Part shown: piece after piece, positions 25,723 to 34,603 of the stretch
Position numbering within the stretch: the first letter of the stretch is position 1
Layout: every line of letters begins with the position of its first letter
NCBI RefSeq assembly: GCF_900187395.1
Contig: NZ_FYEZ01000001.1
Location: 1,054,001-1,118,000 of the forward strand
Direction: 5' to 3'
DNA: 64,000 bases
Source: Kytococcus aerolatus
GTDB taxonomy: Bacteria > Actinomycetota > Actinomycetes > Actinomycetales > Dermatophilaceae
Translations under genes and position numbers: made by a program
Notes under the pieces: model-generated
The model's input: only the letters and a program-made list of their open reading frames with translations
Told to the model about the DNA's origin: nothing
The model's database searches: none

Positions 25723-26391
25723 ATGCAGCGACACGCTCTCTACAACGAGGACACCCTGGTCATCGGGCTGGGGCGCTTCGGCACGGCCGTGGCCACCGAG
25801 ATGCACCGGATGGGCTACCGCGTCCACGCGATCGAGGCGCGGGCGAGCCTGGCCGAGCGGCACCACCGCCGCTTCCAGCACGTCATGGCGGTGGACTCCA
25901 CCGACCCCGAGGAGCTCGGCCGGGCGAAGCTGGAGATGTTCCGGGTCGCCGTGGTGGCGATCGGCTCCTCGGTGGAGGCCTCCCTGCTCACGGCGGGCAA
26001 TCTCGTGGACGCCGGGGTGCCGAGCATCTGGGCCAAGGCGGTGAGCGAGGAGCACGCGCGGATCCTGGAGCGGATCGGGGTGCACCACGTGGTCTTCCCC
26101 GAGGCCGACAGCGGCCGCCGGGTGGCCCACCTGGTGAACGACAAGCTGCGCGACTACATCGAGTTCGACGACGGGTACGCGATCGTCAAGATGACGCCGC
26201 CCCACGAGCTGCTCGACAAGACCCTCGCCGAGAGCCAGGTCCGCTCGCGATACGGCGTGACGGTGGTCGGGATGAAGGCGCCGGGCGACGACTTCCACCA
26301 CGCCGTCCCCGGGACGATGGTGGGCCGCCACCACTCGATCATCGTCAGCGGTCCGGTCGCGGCCATCGAGCGGCTCGCCTCCCGCCCCTGA
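25723..26391 (+). CDS. trkA: TrkA-type potassium channel/transport regulatory subunit
   Basis: 222 residues. An N-terminal RCK (TrkA_N) domain has the nucleotide-binding motif VIGLGRFGTAVATEM (about 13-27), with acidic Glu in IEAR at the end of the second strand; a TrkA_C domain follows at about 140-220. Such proteins gate TrkH/KtrB potassium channels in response to NAD(H), ATP or c-di-AMP. No channel subunit lies next to it. DisA, which makes c-di-AMP, is encoded about 8 kb downstream, so the second messenger should exist in this cell. Confidence 0.92.
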   Translation: MQRHALYNEDTLVIGLGRFGTAVATEMHRMGYRVHAIEARASLAERHHRRFQHVMAVDSTDPEELGRAKLEMFRVAVVAIGSSVEASLLTAGNLVDAGVPSIWAKAVSEEHARILERIGVHHVVFPEADSGRRVAHLVNDKLRDYIEFDDGYAIVKMTPPHELLDKTLAESQVRSRYGVTVVGMKAPGDDFHHAVPGTMVGRHHSIIVSGPVAAIERLASRP

Positions 26392-26414
26392 GCAGGACCG
26401 GCACGCCCCCGGAC

Positions 26415-26457
26415 GCGACGATGCCGCCCCCGCGGAGGGCGGGGGCGGCATCGTCGC
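26415..26457. terminator. Bidirectional terminator between trkA and a GNAT gene
   Basis: A perfect 19-base stem (arms 26415-26433 and 26439-26457) around the loop GGAGG, placed between the stop codons of two convergent genes. Confidence 0.85.
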
Positions 26458-26484
26458 GGACGTGCGGGTCCGGGCGGTCGGCGG

Positions 26485-27045
26485 TCAGTCCGTGACGTCC
26501 TCGCCACCGTCGGCCTGGAGGGCCAGCGGGGTCTCGAGGGCCGCGTCGGCCCCCAGCGGGAGCACCAGCGCGGCCTCGTGACCGGGCTCGCCCTCCACGG
26601 TGACCGGGCGACGCGCCTCGGTGGGGCGGTAGCCGATCGAGCTGGCGAAGGCCACGGCACGGCCGTTGTCGGTGTGCACCCAGTAGACGAGGTGGCTGTA
26701 CCCGGCGTTCCGGCCCACCGTCTCGGCGTGCTCCATGAGCTGCTTCGCGACCCCCTCGCCACGCAGCTCCGGGGTCACCCAGATGCCGTAGACCTCGCCG
26801 AGGTCGTCGTCGTCCCGGGTGTTCTCCTCACCGACGGAGGCCAGGGCCACCCACTCGCCCCCTTGCTGGGCTGCCAGCCGGGTCGAGCGCTGCATCCGCT
26901 CCTGCCACTGCTCGTCGGAGAAGGAGGACTCCTCCTCGTAGGTGGCCACGAAGGCCTCCGGGTTCTCCTCTAGGGCGCGCAGACGCAGGGACCTGAAGAT
27001 CGCCCACTCGTCCTGCGCGAGCTCCCGCACGGTGATGTCAGTCAT
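26485..27045 (-). CDS. GNAT family N-acetyltransferase
   Basis: 186 residues from the ATG at 27045; the longer frame adds 21 unlikely residues. N-terminal ITVRELAQDEWAIFRSLRLRAL, then the acetyl-CoA binding block VYGIWVTPELRGEGVAKQLMEHA (motif A, R-x-x-G-x-A/G), and the C-terminal DNGRAVAFASSIGYRP. It resembles the GNAT protein at 38137-38709 over the first 60 residues, so the two look like paralogues. The substrate is unknown. Confidence 0.9.
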   Translation of the reverse strand: MTDITVRELAQDEWAIFRSLRLRALEENPEAFVATYEEESSFSDEQWQERMQRSTRLAAQQGGEWVALASVGEENTRDDDDLGEVYGIWVTPELRGEGVAKQLMEHAETVGRNAGYSHLVYWVHTDNGRAVAFASSIGYRPTEARRPVTVEGEPGHEAALVLPLGADAALETPLALQADGGEDVTD

Positions 27046-27140
27046 GCGTGCATGTTCCCACGAGCTGCGTCCCAGTTCACAGTCAACCTCCCTTTTCCCC
27101 GGAATCACCCGGTTTCCGCACGCCCGGAGGCGCCCGCCGC

Positions 27141-27968
27141 TCAGTCGTCGTCGACCACGCCGTCGGAGAGGTCCTTGCTGCGGCGGGCGGCCGCCTCCAT
27201 CGCCGAGAGGAAGGCGGCGCGGACCTTGTGGTCCTCCAGCTCCCGCATCGCCGCCACCGTGGTGCCGCCGGGGCTCGAGACCATCTCCCGCAGCATCGTC
27301 GGGTGCTCGCCCGTCTCCTTGAGCATGGTCGCCGCCCCGAAGAGGGTCTGCACCACGAGCTCGGTGGCGGTGGACCGCGGGAGCCCCAGGTGCACCCCGG
27401 ACTCGATCATCGACTCCACCACGAAGAAGAGATAGGCCGGGCCCGAGCCGGAGATCGCGGTCACCGCGTCCTGGTAGCGCTCGGGCAGCGTCGTCACGAG
27501 ACCGGTCGAGGCCAGGACCCCCCGGGCGAGCTCGACCTGTTCGGAGGTGCAGTGAGGGTCCGGGGAGATCGCGGACATCCCCTGCCCCACCTGGGAGGGG
27601 GTGTTCGGCATCGCACGGACCACCGCGGTGCCCTGCGGCAGGCGCGCCTGGAGGAAGGCCAGGGGGATGCCGGCCGCCAGCGAGAGCACCACGGTGCCCG
27701 CGGTGAGCGCCGGCCGCACCTGACCGAGCGCGGCGTCCATGTCCTGCGGCTTCACCGCCAGGACCACGACGTCCGCACCGGGCACCGCCTCGGCGGTCGG
27801 GGCGTTGGTCACCCCGAGCTCGGCGGCGGTCGCCGCGGCCCGCTCCGGGTCCCGGCCGCAGAGGAGGACCTGCTCGGCCGAGTGCCCCGCCCGCAGCAGA
27901 CCGGCGGTGACGGTGCGCCCCATGACGCCACCGCCGACCATGACGATGCGCGTTCCCGTGTCCAGCAC
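27141..27968 (-). CDS. proC: Pyrroline-5-carboxylate reductase
   Basis: Last step of proline synthesis. 275 residues from the GTG at 27968, two bases before the proline dehydrogenase stop. Rossmann start TRIVMVGGGVMGRTV, VVLAVKPQDM, the active-site block AISGSGPAYLFFVVESM and the C-terminal SSPGGTTVAAM. It follows the proline-degrading dehydrogenase, so opposite halves of a proline/P5C cycle appear to be co-transcribed. Confidence 0.96.
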   Translation of the reverse strand: MLDTGTRIVMVGGGVMGRTVTAGLLRAGHSAEQVLLCGRDPERAAATAAELGVTNAPTAEAVPGADVVVLAVKPQDMDAALGQVRPALTAGTVVLSLAAGIPLAFLQARLPQGTAVVRAMPNTPSQVGQGMSAISPDPHCTSEQVELARGVLASTGLVTTLPERYQDAVTAISGSGPAYLFFVVESMIESGVHLGLPRSTATELVVQTLFGAATMLKETGEHPTMLREMVSSPGGTTVAAMRELEDHKVRAAFLSAMEAAARRSKDLSDGVVDDD

Positions 27969-27969
27969 G

Positions 27970-28929
27970 TCAGCCCCGGGAGAGCAGCGAGCGGGCGAAG
28001 AAGGCGACATTCGCCGGGCGCTCGGCCAGGCGGCGCATGAAGTACCCGTACCAGTCCGGCCCGTTCGGCAGGTAGACGCGCACCCGGTAGCCCTCGGAGA
28101 TCAGGCGCTCCTCCTCCTGCGGCCGGATGCCGTAGAGCATCTGGAACTCCCAGGAGTCGGTCGAGCGCCCCACCTGGTCGGCCAGGAAGCCGGCGATGTC
28201 GATCATGTTCGGGTCGTGGGTGGCCATCATCGGGTAGCCGTCCCCGTGCATGAGGATCTTGGCGCACTCCACGTAGTTGAGGTCCACCTCGTGGTCGTCG
28301 GTGAAGGCCACCGACTCGGGCTCCTTGTAGGCGCCCTTGCAGAGGCGGACCCGGCTGCCGGCCGTCGCCAGGTCGCGACAGTCGCCCTGGGTGCGGCGCA
28401 GGTAGGCCTGGAGCACCGCCCCGGTGTCCGGGAAGTCCTCGCGCAGCTCGCGGAGGATCCCCAGCGTGGAGTCCGTGGTGGTGTGGTCCTCCATGTCCAG
28501 GGTGATGGTCGTGCCGGCGTTGGCCGCCGCCCGCGCGATCTCCCGGGCGTTCTCCAGCGCGACCTTCTCCCCGTCGGCCCCGAGGAACTGGCCCAGGGCG
28601 CTGAGCTTCAGCGAGAACTCGACCTGGCCGCCCTCGGTGAGGCCCGCCTCGCCCATGTCCCGGATGTACCGGAGGTAGGCCTCCTTGGTGCCCGTGGCCT
28701 GGGCGAGGTCGGTGATGTCCTCGCCGAGGTGGTCCACGGTCGCCAGGCGCCCCTGGGAGAGCAGCCCGGCGCAGTCGCGCGCGGCGTCGTCGAAGGTCTC
28801 CCCCGGCACGTACCGGGAGACCACCCGGCTGGTCACCGGCAGGTTCACCATCGCGTCGCGCACCTCGGTGCGCCGACTCATGGCCAGCAGGGCGTCACGC
28901 ATCAGGGTACTCGGGTCAAGGGCGCTCAT
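27970..28929 (-). CDS. Proline dehydrogenase (monofunctional, FAD)
   Basis: Oxidises proline to pyrroline-5-carboxylate and passes electrons to the quinone pool. 319 residues, the single-domain PutB/PruB type. Motifs: LQAYLRRTQGD, VRLCKGAYKEPE, MMATHDPNMI, FQMLYGIRPQEE and YLPNGPDWYGYFMRRLAERPAN, which supply the FAD and substrate contacts of the beta/alpha barrel. It is followed directly by proC and preceded by a TetR gene 40 bases upstream that may control it. Confidence 0.95.
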   Translation of the reverse strand: MSALDPSTLMRDALLAMSRRTEVRDAMVNLPVTSRVVSRYVPGETFDDAARDCAGLLSQGRLATVDHLGEDITDLAQATGTKEAYLRYIRDMGEAGLTEGGQVEFSLKLSALGQFLGADGEKVALENAREIARAAANAGTTITLDMEDHTTTDSTLGILRELREDFPDTGAVLQAYLRRTQGDCRDLATAGSRVRLCKGAYKEPESVAFTDDHEVDLNYVECAKILMHGDGYPMMATHDPNMIDIAGFLADQVGRSTDSWEFQMLYGIRPQEEERLISEGYRVRVYLPNGPDWYGYFMRRLAERPANVAFFARSLLSRG

Positions 28930-28969
28930 CGCAGGGCCTCCTTCAGGCGGTCGGGGAGCACATTCTCCC

Positions 28970-29617
28970 TCACGGGCGGGGCACGGGCTCCGCGGCCACC
29001 GGCTCGTCGGCGACGACCGGCACCGGCGGCAGGTCGCCGAGCAGCAGGAGCTGGAGCAGCGGGGCGCAGGCCGCCACCAGCCGCTCGTCCGGGGCCTCGC
29101 GCAGCGGCCCGAAGTGGAGGGTCCGCTCCGAGGTGACGACCCCGATGAGGACGGCCACCGAGAGCGCGGCCCGCAGCTCCGGCTCGTCCGGGCTCCACCG
29201 CCGGGCGACGGGGAGGAGGAGCCGCTCCAGGAGCAGGTCGTTGATGAAGGAGCGCTCCTCCGGGCAGGCCACCGCGGCCGACAGCAGACCCATCATCTGC
29301 GGGGTGGTGTCCCCTCCCCCGAGCCAGTCGACGAAGGCGGCCGTGAGCTCGGCGCCCAGGGTCGCGGGGTGCATGGAGTCCACGACGCCGCTCCAGGCGA
29401 GGTCGTCGAACTCCGGGCGGAGGCACTCGCGGAAGAGGTTCTCCTTGGTGCCGAAGTAGTAGGAGACGAGGGTCGGGTCGACCCCCGCGGTCCGCGCCAC
29501 CATGCGCAGGGACACCTTGCCGTAGCCGTTCTCGGCGAACAGGCCGACAGCCGCGTTCTGGATGTCGGAGCGGGTGTTGCTGCCCTTGGGACGAGGGCCT
29601 CGACGAACCGGGATCAT
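28970..29617 (-). CDS. TetR family transcriptional regulator
   Basis: 215 residues. The N-terminal helix-turn-helix spans about 15-62 (IQNAAVGLFAENGYGKVSLRMVARTAGVDPTLVSYYFGTKENLF). The C-terminal ligand domain resembles the TetR_C_7/17 type, with a Pro-rich tail. It lies between a sugar-phosphate isomerase gene and proline dehydrogenase, all in one direction. The target is not visible; the proline genes 40 bases downstream are the simplest guess. Confidence 0.9.
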   Translation of the reverse strand: MIPVRRGPRPKGSNTRSDIQNAAVGLFAENGYGKVSLRMVARTAGVDPTLVSYYFGTKENLFRECLRPEFDDLAWSGVVDSMHPATLGAELTAAFVDWLGGGDTTPQMMGLLSAAVACPEERSFINDLLLERLLLPVARRWSPDEPELRAALSVAVLIGVVTSERTLHFGPLREAPDERLVAACAPLLQLLLLGDLPPVPVVADEPVAAEPVPRP

Positions 29618-29639
29618 GGGCTTCTCCTGGGTGCTGGGA

Positions 29640-29657
29640 CGGGCGGGGCTCCGCCCG
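29640..29657 (-). terminator. Short hairpin between the isomerase and tetR genes
   Basis: CGGGCGG / CCGCCCG, a seven-base stem with the tetraloop GGCT, within the 66-base gap. There is no U tract, so it is only a weak candidate. Confidence 0.35.
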
Positions 29658-29683
29658 GGCCCGGGACGTGGAGGGGGCCGGTC

Positions 29684-30470
29684 TCAGGCCAGGTGGGATC
29701 GCGCGAAGGCCAGGGACCTGCGGAGGCGCTCGACACGGGTGGCGGGATCTGCCCCCCCGTGTCCCGACCTCCACGACCACCGAGCCCGTGAAGCCGATCT
29801 CCCCGAGAAGACCGAGGACCTCGGCGCACGGCTGGGTGCCGTCACCGGGAACCAGGTGCTCGTCCTTCAGGGAGCCCGACCCGTCGGCGAGGTGGACATG
29901 AGCGAGAGTTCTGCCTGCGGCCCGGGCCATCGCCACGGCGTCGGCGTGCGCCGTCGCCGTGTGGGAGAGGTCGAGCGTGACGTGCTCGTACTCGTGGTGG
30001 GTGGGGTCCCAGCCCGGCAGGTACATCGGGACCCGGCCCCGCTCCCCCGCCCGCGGCACCCGCCAGGGGTACATGTTCTCCACGGCGATCCGCACCCCGG
30101 TGCGAGCCTGCCGCTCGGCGATCCCCTCGACGAACTCCCGCCCGTACTGCCGCTGCCAGGCGAACGGCGGGTGAGCCACCACCGTGGGGGCCCCGAGCTC
30201 CTCGGCGAGCTGCACCGCGCCGTCGATCTGCCGCCAGGTGGTGCCCCACACGTTGGGCAGGAAGAGCAGGGTGGGCGCGTGGACGGCGAGGACCGGCTGG
30301 CCGTGGCGGGCCGAGAGGCGGCTCAGCGTGGCGGCGTCCCGGGAGATGCGCTCCCCCCAGACCATGATCTCCACCCCGTCGTAACCGAGCTCCTCGGCCA
30401 CCCGGAAGGTGTACGGGGTGCCTGCCGGATAGGTGCTCGAGGCGGACAGCCCGACCGGCCAGCGGCTCAT
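29684..30470 (-). pseudogene. Sugar phosphate isomerase/epimerase, frameshifted in a 7-C run
   Basis: An AP-endonuclease-2-like TIM barrel: SASSTYPAGTPYTFRVAEELGYDG, AVHAPTLLF, VVAHPPFAWQR, IAVENMYPW, DLSHTA and AHVHLADG. The product is normal through FTGSVVVEVGTRG, near residue 240. There a run of seven C on the plus strand (29752-29758) puts the frame out. Removing one base restores ADPATRVERLRRSLAFARSHLA and a stop at 29684, giving about 261 residues, the expected end for this family. As read, the frame instead runs on for over 250 nonsense residues through tetR. Only the last 20 residues are affected, so this may be a sequencing error, a recent mutation or a slippery switch. The start overlaps the ppx stop by four bases. 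Confidence 0.85.
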
Positions 30471-31423
30471 CGTTCCAGCGCCCCGTCGAAGGGGTCGACA
30501 TCTCCCTCAAGGTGGTCGAGGGTGCGCAGGATGACGCCCTCGCGCAGGGCCCACGGGCAGATGTCGAGCTGGTCGATGCCGAGCAGGTCCATCGCCCCCT
30601 CCGCCACGAGCGCACCAGCCAGCACCTGCGGGGCCCGGGCCGCGTTGACACCGGGGAGGCGCTGCCGGTCGGCCACCGACATGTGCCCCAGCCGGTCCAC
30701 CCACTCCTTGAGCGCCTCGCGCTCCAGGATGCGGCGGACGTACGGGCCCTCCCCGCTCGGGGCGGCGCCCTGCAGGCGGGCGAGGGTGCGCATGGTCTTG
30801 CTCGTGCCGACGACCCGGTCCGGACTGCGGCGCGTGAGGTCCGGCACCACCTCGCCGATCCGGGCGCGGATGCGGCGGCGCAGGGCCTTGATCTCCTCCG
30901 GGGCCGGCGGGTCACCCGGCAGCTCCCGGTGCAGGCGGCCGGCACCCAGCGGGAGGCTGACCGCGACCTCGGGCTCCTCGTCCAGACCGTTGGCCATCTC
31001 CAGCGAGCCGCCGCCGATGTCGACGAGCAGCAGGTGCCCGGAGGACCAGCCGCACCAGCGACGGGCGGCCAGGAAGGTCAGGCGGGCCTCCTCCTCGCCG
31101 GTGAGGATGCGCAGGGTCACCCCGGTGCGCTCGCGGACCCGGGCCAGGACCGCCTCGGTGTTGCCGGCGTCCCGGATGGCGGAGGTGGCGAAGCCCAGCA
31201 GGTGCGCGGCCCCCAGGTCGGCGGCGTGCTCGACGCACTCGGTGACGAAGCCCATGAGCTCCTCGGCCCCCGCGTCGTCGATGTCGCCCTCCGGGGTGAG
31301 GTACTCGGCCAGGCGCAGCTCGTGCTTGAAGGAGGACGCCGGGATCGGGTGGGCACCGGGCCGTGCGTCGACGATGAGCAGGTGGACGGTGTTCGACCCC
31401 ACGTCGATGACTCCCAAGCGCAT
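30467..31423 (-). CDS. Ppx/GppA family phosphatase (exopolyphosphatase)
   Basis: 318 residues, the short actinobacterial Ppx form that lacks the C-terminal HD domain of E. coli Ppx/GppA. ASKHA-fold motifs: [14 protein letters not shown] at the start, [25 protein letters not shown], and [12 protein letters not shown]. Such proteins degrade polyphosphate and/or pppGpp; in mycobacteria two paralogues split the roles. The ATG comes seven bases after a TACCCT box, suggesting a leaderless mRNA. It is divergent from radA. Confidence 0.93.
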   Translation of the reverse strand: MRLGVIDVGSNTVHLLIVDARPGAHPIPASSFKHELRLAEYLTPEGDIDDAGAEELMGFVTECVEHAADLGAAHLLGFATSAIRDAGNTEAVLARVRERTGVTLRILTGEEEARLTFLAARRWCGWSSGHLLLVDIGGGSLEMANGLDEEPEVAVSLPLGAGRLHRELPGDPPAPEEIKALRRRIRARIGEVVPDLTRRSPDRVVGTSKTMRTLARLQGAAPSGEGPYVRRILEREALKEWVDRLGHMSVADRQRLPGVNAARAPQVLAGALVAEGAMDLLGIDQLDICPWALREGVILRTLDHLEGDVDPFDGALER

Positions 31424-31489
31424 GGGGGCAAGGGTACGTGCGCCGCGCCGGGGGACGCAGGCGCCACTGAGGTCGTCGGTGGGCTGCCC

Positions 31490-31495
31490 TACGGT
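31490..31495 (+). promoter_or_regulatory. -10 box (TACGGT) of radA, likely leaderless
   Basis: TACGGT ends six bases before the GTG at 31502. On the other strand a TACCCT box (31431-31436) serves ppx in the same 78-base gap. Confidence 0.45.
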
Positions 31496-31501
31496 GCACC
31501 C

Positions 31502-32878
31502 GTGAGCACGAGGAGCGCGAAGGCCCGGGACCAGTACCGCTGCACCGAGTGCGGCTGGACCACGGTGAAGTGGCTCGGCCGCTGCAAGGAGTGCCAGGCC
31601 TGGGGGACCCTCCAGGAGGTGGGTGGGGCCCCGGCCGGGCGGACCGCCGCGGCCCGGCACGTCCGCGAGCCGGCCCGGCGCATCGCCGAGGTGGACCTCT
31701 CGGCCTCCCACCACCGGCCGACCGGCGTGGACGAGCTCGACCGGGTCCTCGGCGGCGGCCTCGTGCCCGGCGGGGTGGTGCTCGTGGCCGGTGACCCGGG
31801 CATCGGCAAGTCGACCCTGCTGCTCGACGCCGCCGCCCAGGTCGCCCGCGGGGGGCGGCCCGTGCTCTACGTCAGCGGCGAGGAGTCCTCCGCGCAGGTG
31901 CGCATGCGCGCCGAGCGGATCGGGGCCGTGACCGACGAGCTCTTCCTCGCCTCCGAGACCGATCTCGCCTCCGTGCTGGCCCACGTGGAGGCCGTCGACC
32001 CGGTCATGCTCGTCGTCGACTCCGTGCAGACCATCACCTCCGGCGAGGTGGACGGCGCGGCCGGCAACGTGGCCCAGGTGCGGGAGGTGGCGGCCGCGGT
32101 CATCCACCTGGCCAAGGAGCGCGGCATCGCCACCCTCCTGGTGGGGCACGTGACCAAGGAGGGTGCGATCGCCGGCCCCCGCGTGCTGGAGCACCTGGTC
32201 GACGTCGTGGTCACCTTCGAGGGCGAGCGCCACTCGCGCCTGCGCCTCATCCGCGCCGTGAAGAACCGCTTCGGCCCCACCGACGAGGTGGGCTGCTTCG
32301 ACCTCGACGAGTCGGGCATCACCGGCCTGGCCGATCCCAGCGGCCTCTTCGTCTCCCGCCACGCCCACCCGGTGCCCGGCACCTGCCTGACCGTGACCCT
32401 GGAGGGGCGCCGCCCCCTCGTGGCGGAGGTGCAGGCCCTCGCGGTGCCCACCCAGGCCCCGAGCCCCCGCCGAACGACGAGCGGGCTGGACTCGGCCCGG
32501 GTGGCGATGTCCGTGGCGGTCCTCAACCGGCACGCCGGCGTGGGGCTGCAGCAGACCGACGTCTACGTCTCCACGGTGGGGGGCGTCCGCCTGGGGGAGC
32601 CCAGCACGGACCTCGCGGTCTGCCTGGCCCTCGCGAGCTCGGTGGCCGACCAGCCCCTCCCCGACGGGCTGGTGGCCATCGGGGAGGTCGGCCTGGCCGG
32701 GGACCTGCGCAACGCACCCGGCACGCTGCGCCGGCTGCAGGAGGCGCGCCGGATCGGCTTCACACGGGCCGTGGTGCCGCGCGGCTCGCTCGGGGAGGCC
32801 GAGCTGCCGCCGGGGGTCCTGGAGGTCACCGACCTCGCGGCCGCCGTCCGTGCCGCGCTGCCGGGGCGCGCGGACTGA
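31502..32878 (+). CDS. radA: DNA repair protein RadA
   Basis: A RecA-like branch-migration helicase used in recombination repair. 458 residues from the GTG at 31502; upstream frame is shadow. N-terminal four-Cys zinc finger ([20 protein letters not shown]), Walker [13 protein letters not shown] (about 99-110), the RadA-specific [11 protein letters not shown] motif (about 257-267) and a C-terminal Lon-like domain with [14 protein letters not shown]. In Bacillus RadA binds DisA and restrains c-di-AMP synthesis. disA lies just beyond the DUF2382 gene here, consistent with that partnership. Confidence 0.97.
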   Translation: MSTRSAKARDQYRCTECGWTTVKWLGRCKECQAWGTLQEVGGAPAGRTAAARHVREPARRIAEVDLSASHHRPTGVDELDRVLGGGLVPGGVVLVAGDPGIGKSTLLLDAAAQVARGGRPVLYVSGEESSAQVRMRAERIGAVTDELFLASETDLASVLAHVEAVDPVMLVVDSVQTITSGEVDGAAGNVAQVREVAAAVIHLAKERGIATLLVGHVTKEGAIAGPRVLEHLVDVVVTFEGERHSRLRLIRAVKNRFGPTDEVGCFDLDESGITGLADPSGLFVSRHAHPVPGTCLTVTLEGRRPLVAEVQALAVPTQAPSPRRTTSGLDSARVAMSVAVLNRHAGVGLQQTDVYVSTVGGVRLGEPSTDLAVCLALASSVADQPLPDGLVAIGEVGLAGDLRNAPGTLRRLQEARRIGFTRAVVPRGSLGEAELPPGVLEVTDLAAAVRAALPGRAD

Positions 32879-32908
32879 CCCGCACCCGGGCGCAGCCGCC
32901 CCCCGCGT

Positions 32909-33367
32909 TCAGCGGAAGTCGGGCAGGACGGTCCCGTCGACGTCCAGGTGCTGGATGTCGACGTGCTCGGCCCGGACCGTCTCGGTCGCCTCGTGGGGCA
33001 CGACGACCCGGCGGCGCAGCACCCGCGCCTCCTCGTAGGGCACGGTCTCCAGAGTGACCACCGGTCGCTGGCGGTGCAGGGTCACCGTCTGGATCTCCTC
33101 CAGCTCCTCCCGGCCGTCGGCCCGCTCCGCCAGCTCGGCGGCCTCGACCGCCCCCAGCCGGGCCCGCTCGTCGCCCAGTACACCGTCCGTGTGCCGGAGC
33201 TCCTCCAGCTCGAGGACCTCCCGCTGCACCTCGACCTCGACGGTCACGACCTCGGTGACGATCCGCTTGCGGACCCGCGTCGCACCTGCCGGGCGGCGCT
33301 CGACGCCCGCCACGAGACGCTCGGCGTGACGCACCATCGAGGTGCGTTCGTTCTGACGGTGGTCCAT
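32909..33367 (-). CDS. DUF2382 (YsnF/AvaK-type) stress protein
   Basis: 152 residues from the ATG at 33367, chosen because AGGAG lies six bases upstream; an ATG at 33403 is also in frame. Two similar halves each carry the DUF2382 signature: ERLVAGVERRPAGATRVRKRIVTE and a second VTLETVPYEEARVLRRRVVV, with Glu/Arg-rich strands between. In the usual architecture an N-terminal PRC-barrel precedes this domain; it is absent here. The family is loosely linked to stress responses. It stands alone between radA (convergent) and disA (divergent). Confidence 0.82.
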   Translation of the reverse strand: MDHRQNERTSMVRHAERLVAGVERRPAGATRVRKRIVTEVVTVEVEVQREVLELEELRHTDGVLGDERARLGAVEAAELAERADGREELEEIQTVTLHRQRPVVTLETVPYEEARVLRRRVVVPHEATETVRAEHVDIQHLDVDGTVLPDFR

Positions 33368-33504
33368 CTGGGTCTCCTCGAGGTCGACGGGTTCGCCCCC
33401 CATCGTGTCTCACGGCGGGGGGCCGGGACCACCCGGGAGCCGACCGGAAGCACCCAGCGCCCCGGTACGGCGCGGGAATCCCGGCCCCGTCGGCGCCTCT
33501 CGCC

Positions 33505-33510
33505 TAGGAT
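33505..33510 (+). promoter_or_regulatory. -10 box (TAGGAT) of disA, likely leaderless
   Basis: TAGGAT ends six bases before the GTG at 33517. Confidence 0.5.
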
Positions 33511-33516
33511 CACCAC

Positions 33517-34602
33517 GTGGAGACCGTGGATGCTGACGCCGTGAACGCCGTGCTCACACTGCTCGCCCCGGGGACCGAGCTGCGCGACGGCCTGGAGCGG
33601 ATCGTGCGGGGCCGCACCGGCGCACTCATCGTCCTGGGGAGCAATCGCACGATCGACTCCATCTCCAGCGGCGGTTTCGAGCTGAACGTGGACTTCTCCT
33701 CCACCCGGCTCCGGGAGCTGGCCAAGATGGACGGCGGCATCGTCGTCTCGGCCGATCTCAGCCGCATCGTGCGCGCCGCCACCCAGTTCACCCCGGACCC
33801 CTCGGTGATCACCCGCGAGTCCGGCACCCGCCACCGCACCGCCGAGCGCGTGGCCCGGCAGACCGGTCAGCCCGTGGTGAGCGTCTCGGCGTCGATGTCG
33901 ATCATCGCCCTCTACATGGGCGACCAGCGCGTGGTGCTCGACGAGGTGAGCACCATCCAGTCCCGCGCCAACCAGGCCCTGCAGACCCTGGAGCGGTACA
34001 AGGCGCGCCTCGACGAGGTGGCCGGGACGCTCTCGGCCCTGGAGATCGAGGATCTCGTCACCGTGCGCGACGTCGCCGCCGTGGCCCAGCGGCTGGAGAT
34101 GGTGCACCGGATCCACGAGGAGATCGGCCACTACGTGGTCACCCTCGGCAGCGAGGGGCGCCTGGTCGACCTGCAGCTCTCGGAGCTGACCGCCGGGCTG
34201 GGCAACGACCGGGAGCTCCTGGTGCGCGACTACGCGCCGTACCACACCCCCGACGAGGGCACCGAGGCGATCGACGAGGTGCTCGGCCGGATGGCGCGGC
34301 TCACCTCGGCCGACCTGCTGGACCTGCTCACCGTGGCCCAGGCCATGGGCTTCGCCAGCGGCGCCGACACCCTCGAGCAGCGGGTCTCCCCGTGGGGCTA
34401 CCGCCTGCTCTCGCAGATCCCGCGCCTGCCGGCGAACATCGTGGACCGCGTGGTGCTGCACTTCGACGGCCTGCAGGCCCTCCTGGCCGCCTCGACCGAG
34501 GACCTGCACGAGATCGAGGGCGTCGGTGACGCGCGTGCCGCCGCGATCCGCGAGGGGCTGAGCCGCATGGCCGAGACGAGCATCCTCGACCGCTACGTCT
34601 GA
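33517..34602 (+). CDS. disA: DNA integrity scanning protein DisA (diadenylate cyclase)
   Basis: Makes c-di-AMP from two ATP and pauses at recombination intermediates. 361 residues, standard. N-terminal DAC domain with KMDGGIVVSADLSRI in the place of the DGA motif (Gly for Ala, a mild variant) and the RHR motif in ESGTRHRTAERVARQTG. The C-terminal helix-hairpin-helix DNA-binding part contains LHEIEGVGDARAAAIREGL. mutY begins two bases after the stop, so damage sensing and base-excision repair are co-transcribed. The signal may control the TrkA protein encoded in this window. Confidence 0.97.
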   Translation: METVDADAVNAVLTLLAPGTELRDGLERIVRGRTGALIVLGSNRTIDSISSGGFELNVDFSSTRLRELAKMDGGIVVSADLSRIVRAATQFTPDPSVITRESGTRHRTAERVARQTGQPVVSVSASMSIIALYMGDQRVVLDEVSTIQSRANQALQTLERYKARLDEVAGTLSALEIEDLVTVRDVAAVAQRLEMVHRIHEEIGHYVVTLGSEGRLVDLQLSELTAGLGNDRELLVRDYAPYHTPDEGTEAIDEVLGRMARLTSADLLDLLTVAQAMGFASGADTLEQRVSPWGYRLLSQIPRLPANIVDRVVLHFDGLQALLAASTEDLHEIEGVGDARAAAIREGLSRMAETSILDRYV

Positions 34603-34603
34603 C

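Noticed and set aside
28926-30470. 514-residue isomerase reading through tetR
   Set aside because: The C-terminal half is shadow of tetR created by a one-base frameshift at 29752-29758; correcting it gives a normal-length protein.
30467-32533. 688-residue minus-strand extension of the Ppx protein
   Set aside because: The upstream half is antisense to radA; the ATG at 31423 with its -10 box is the proper start.
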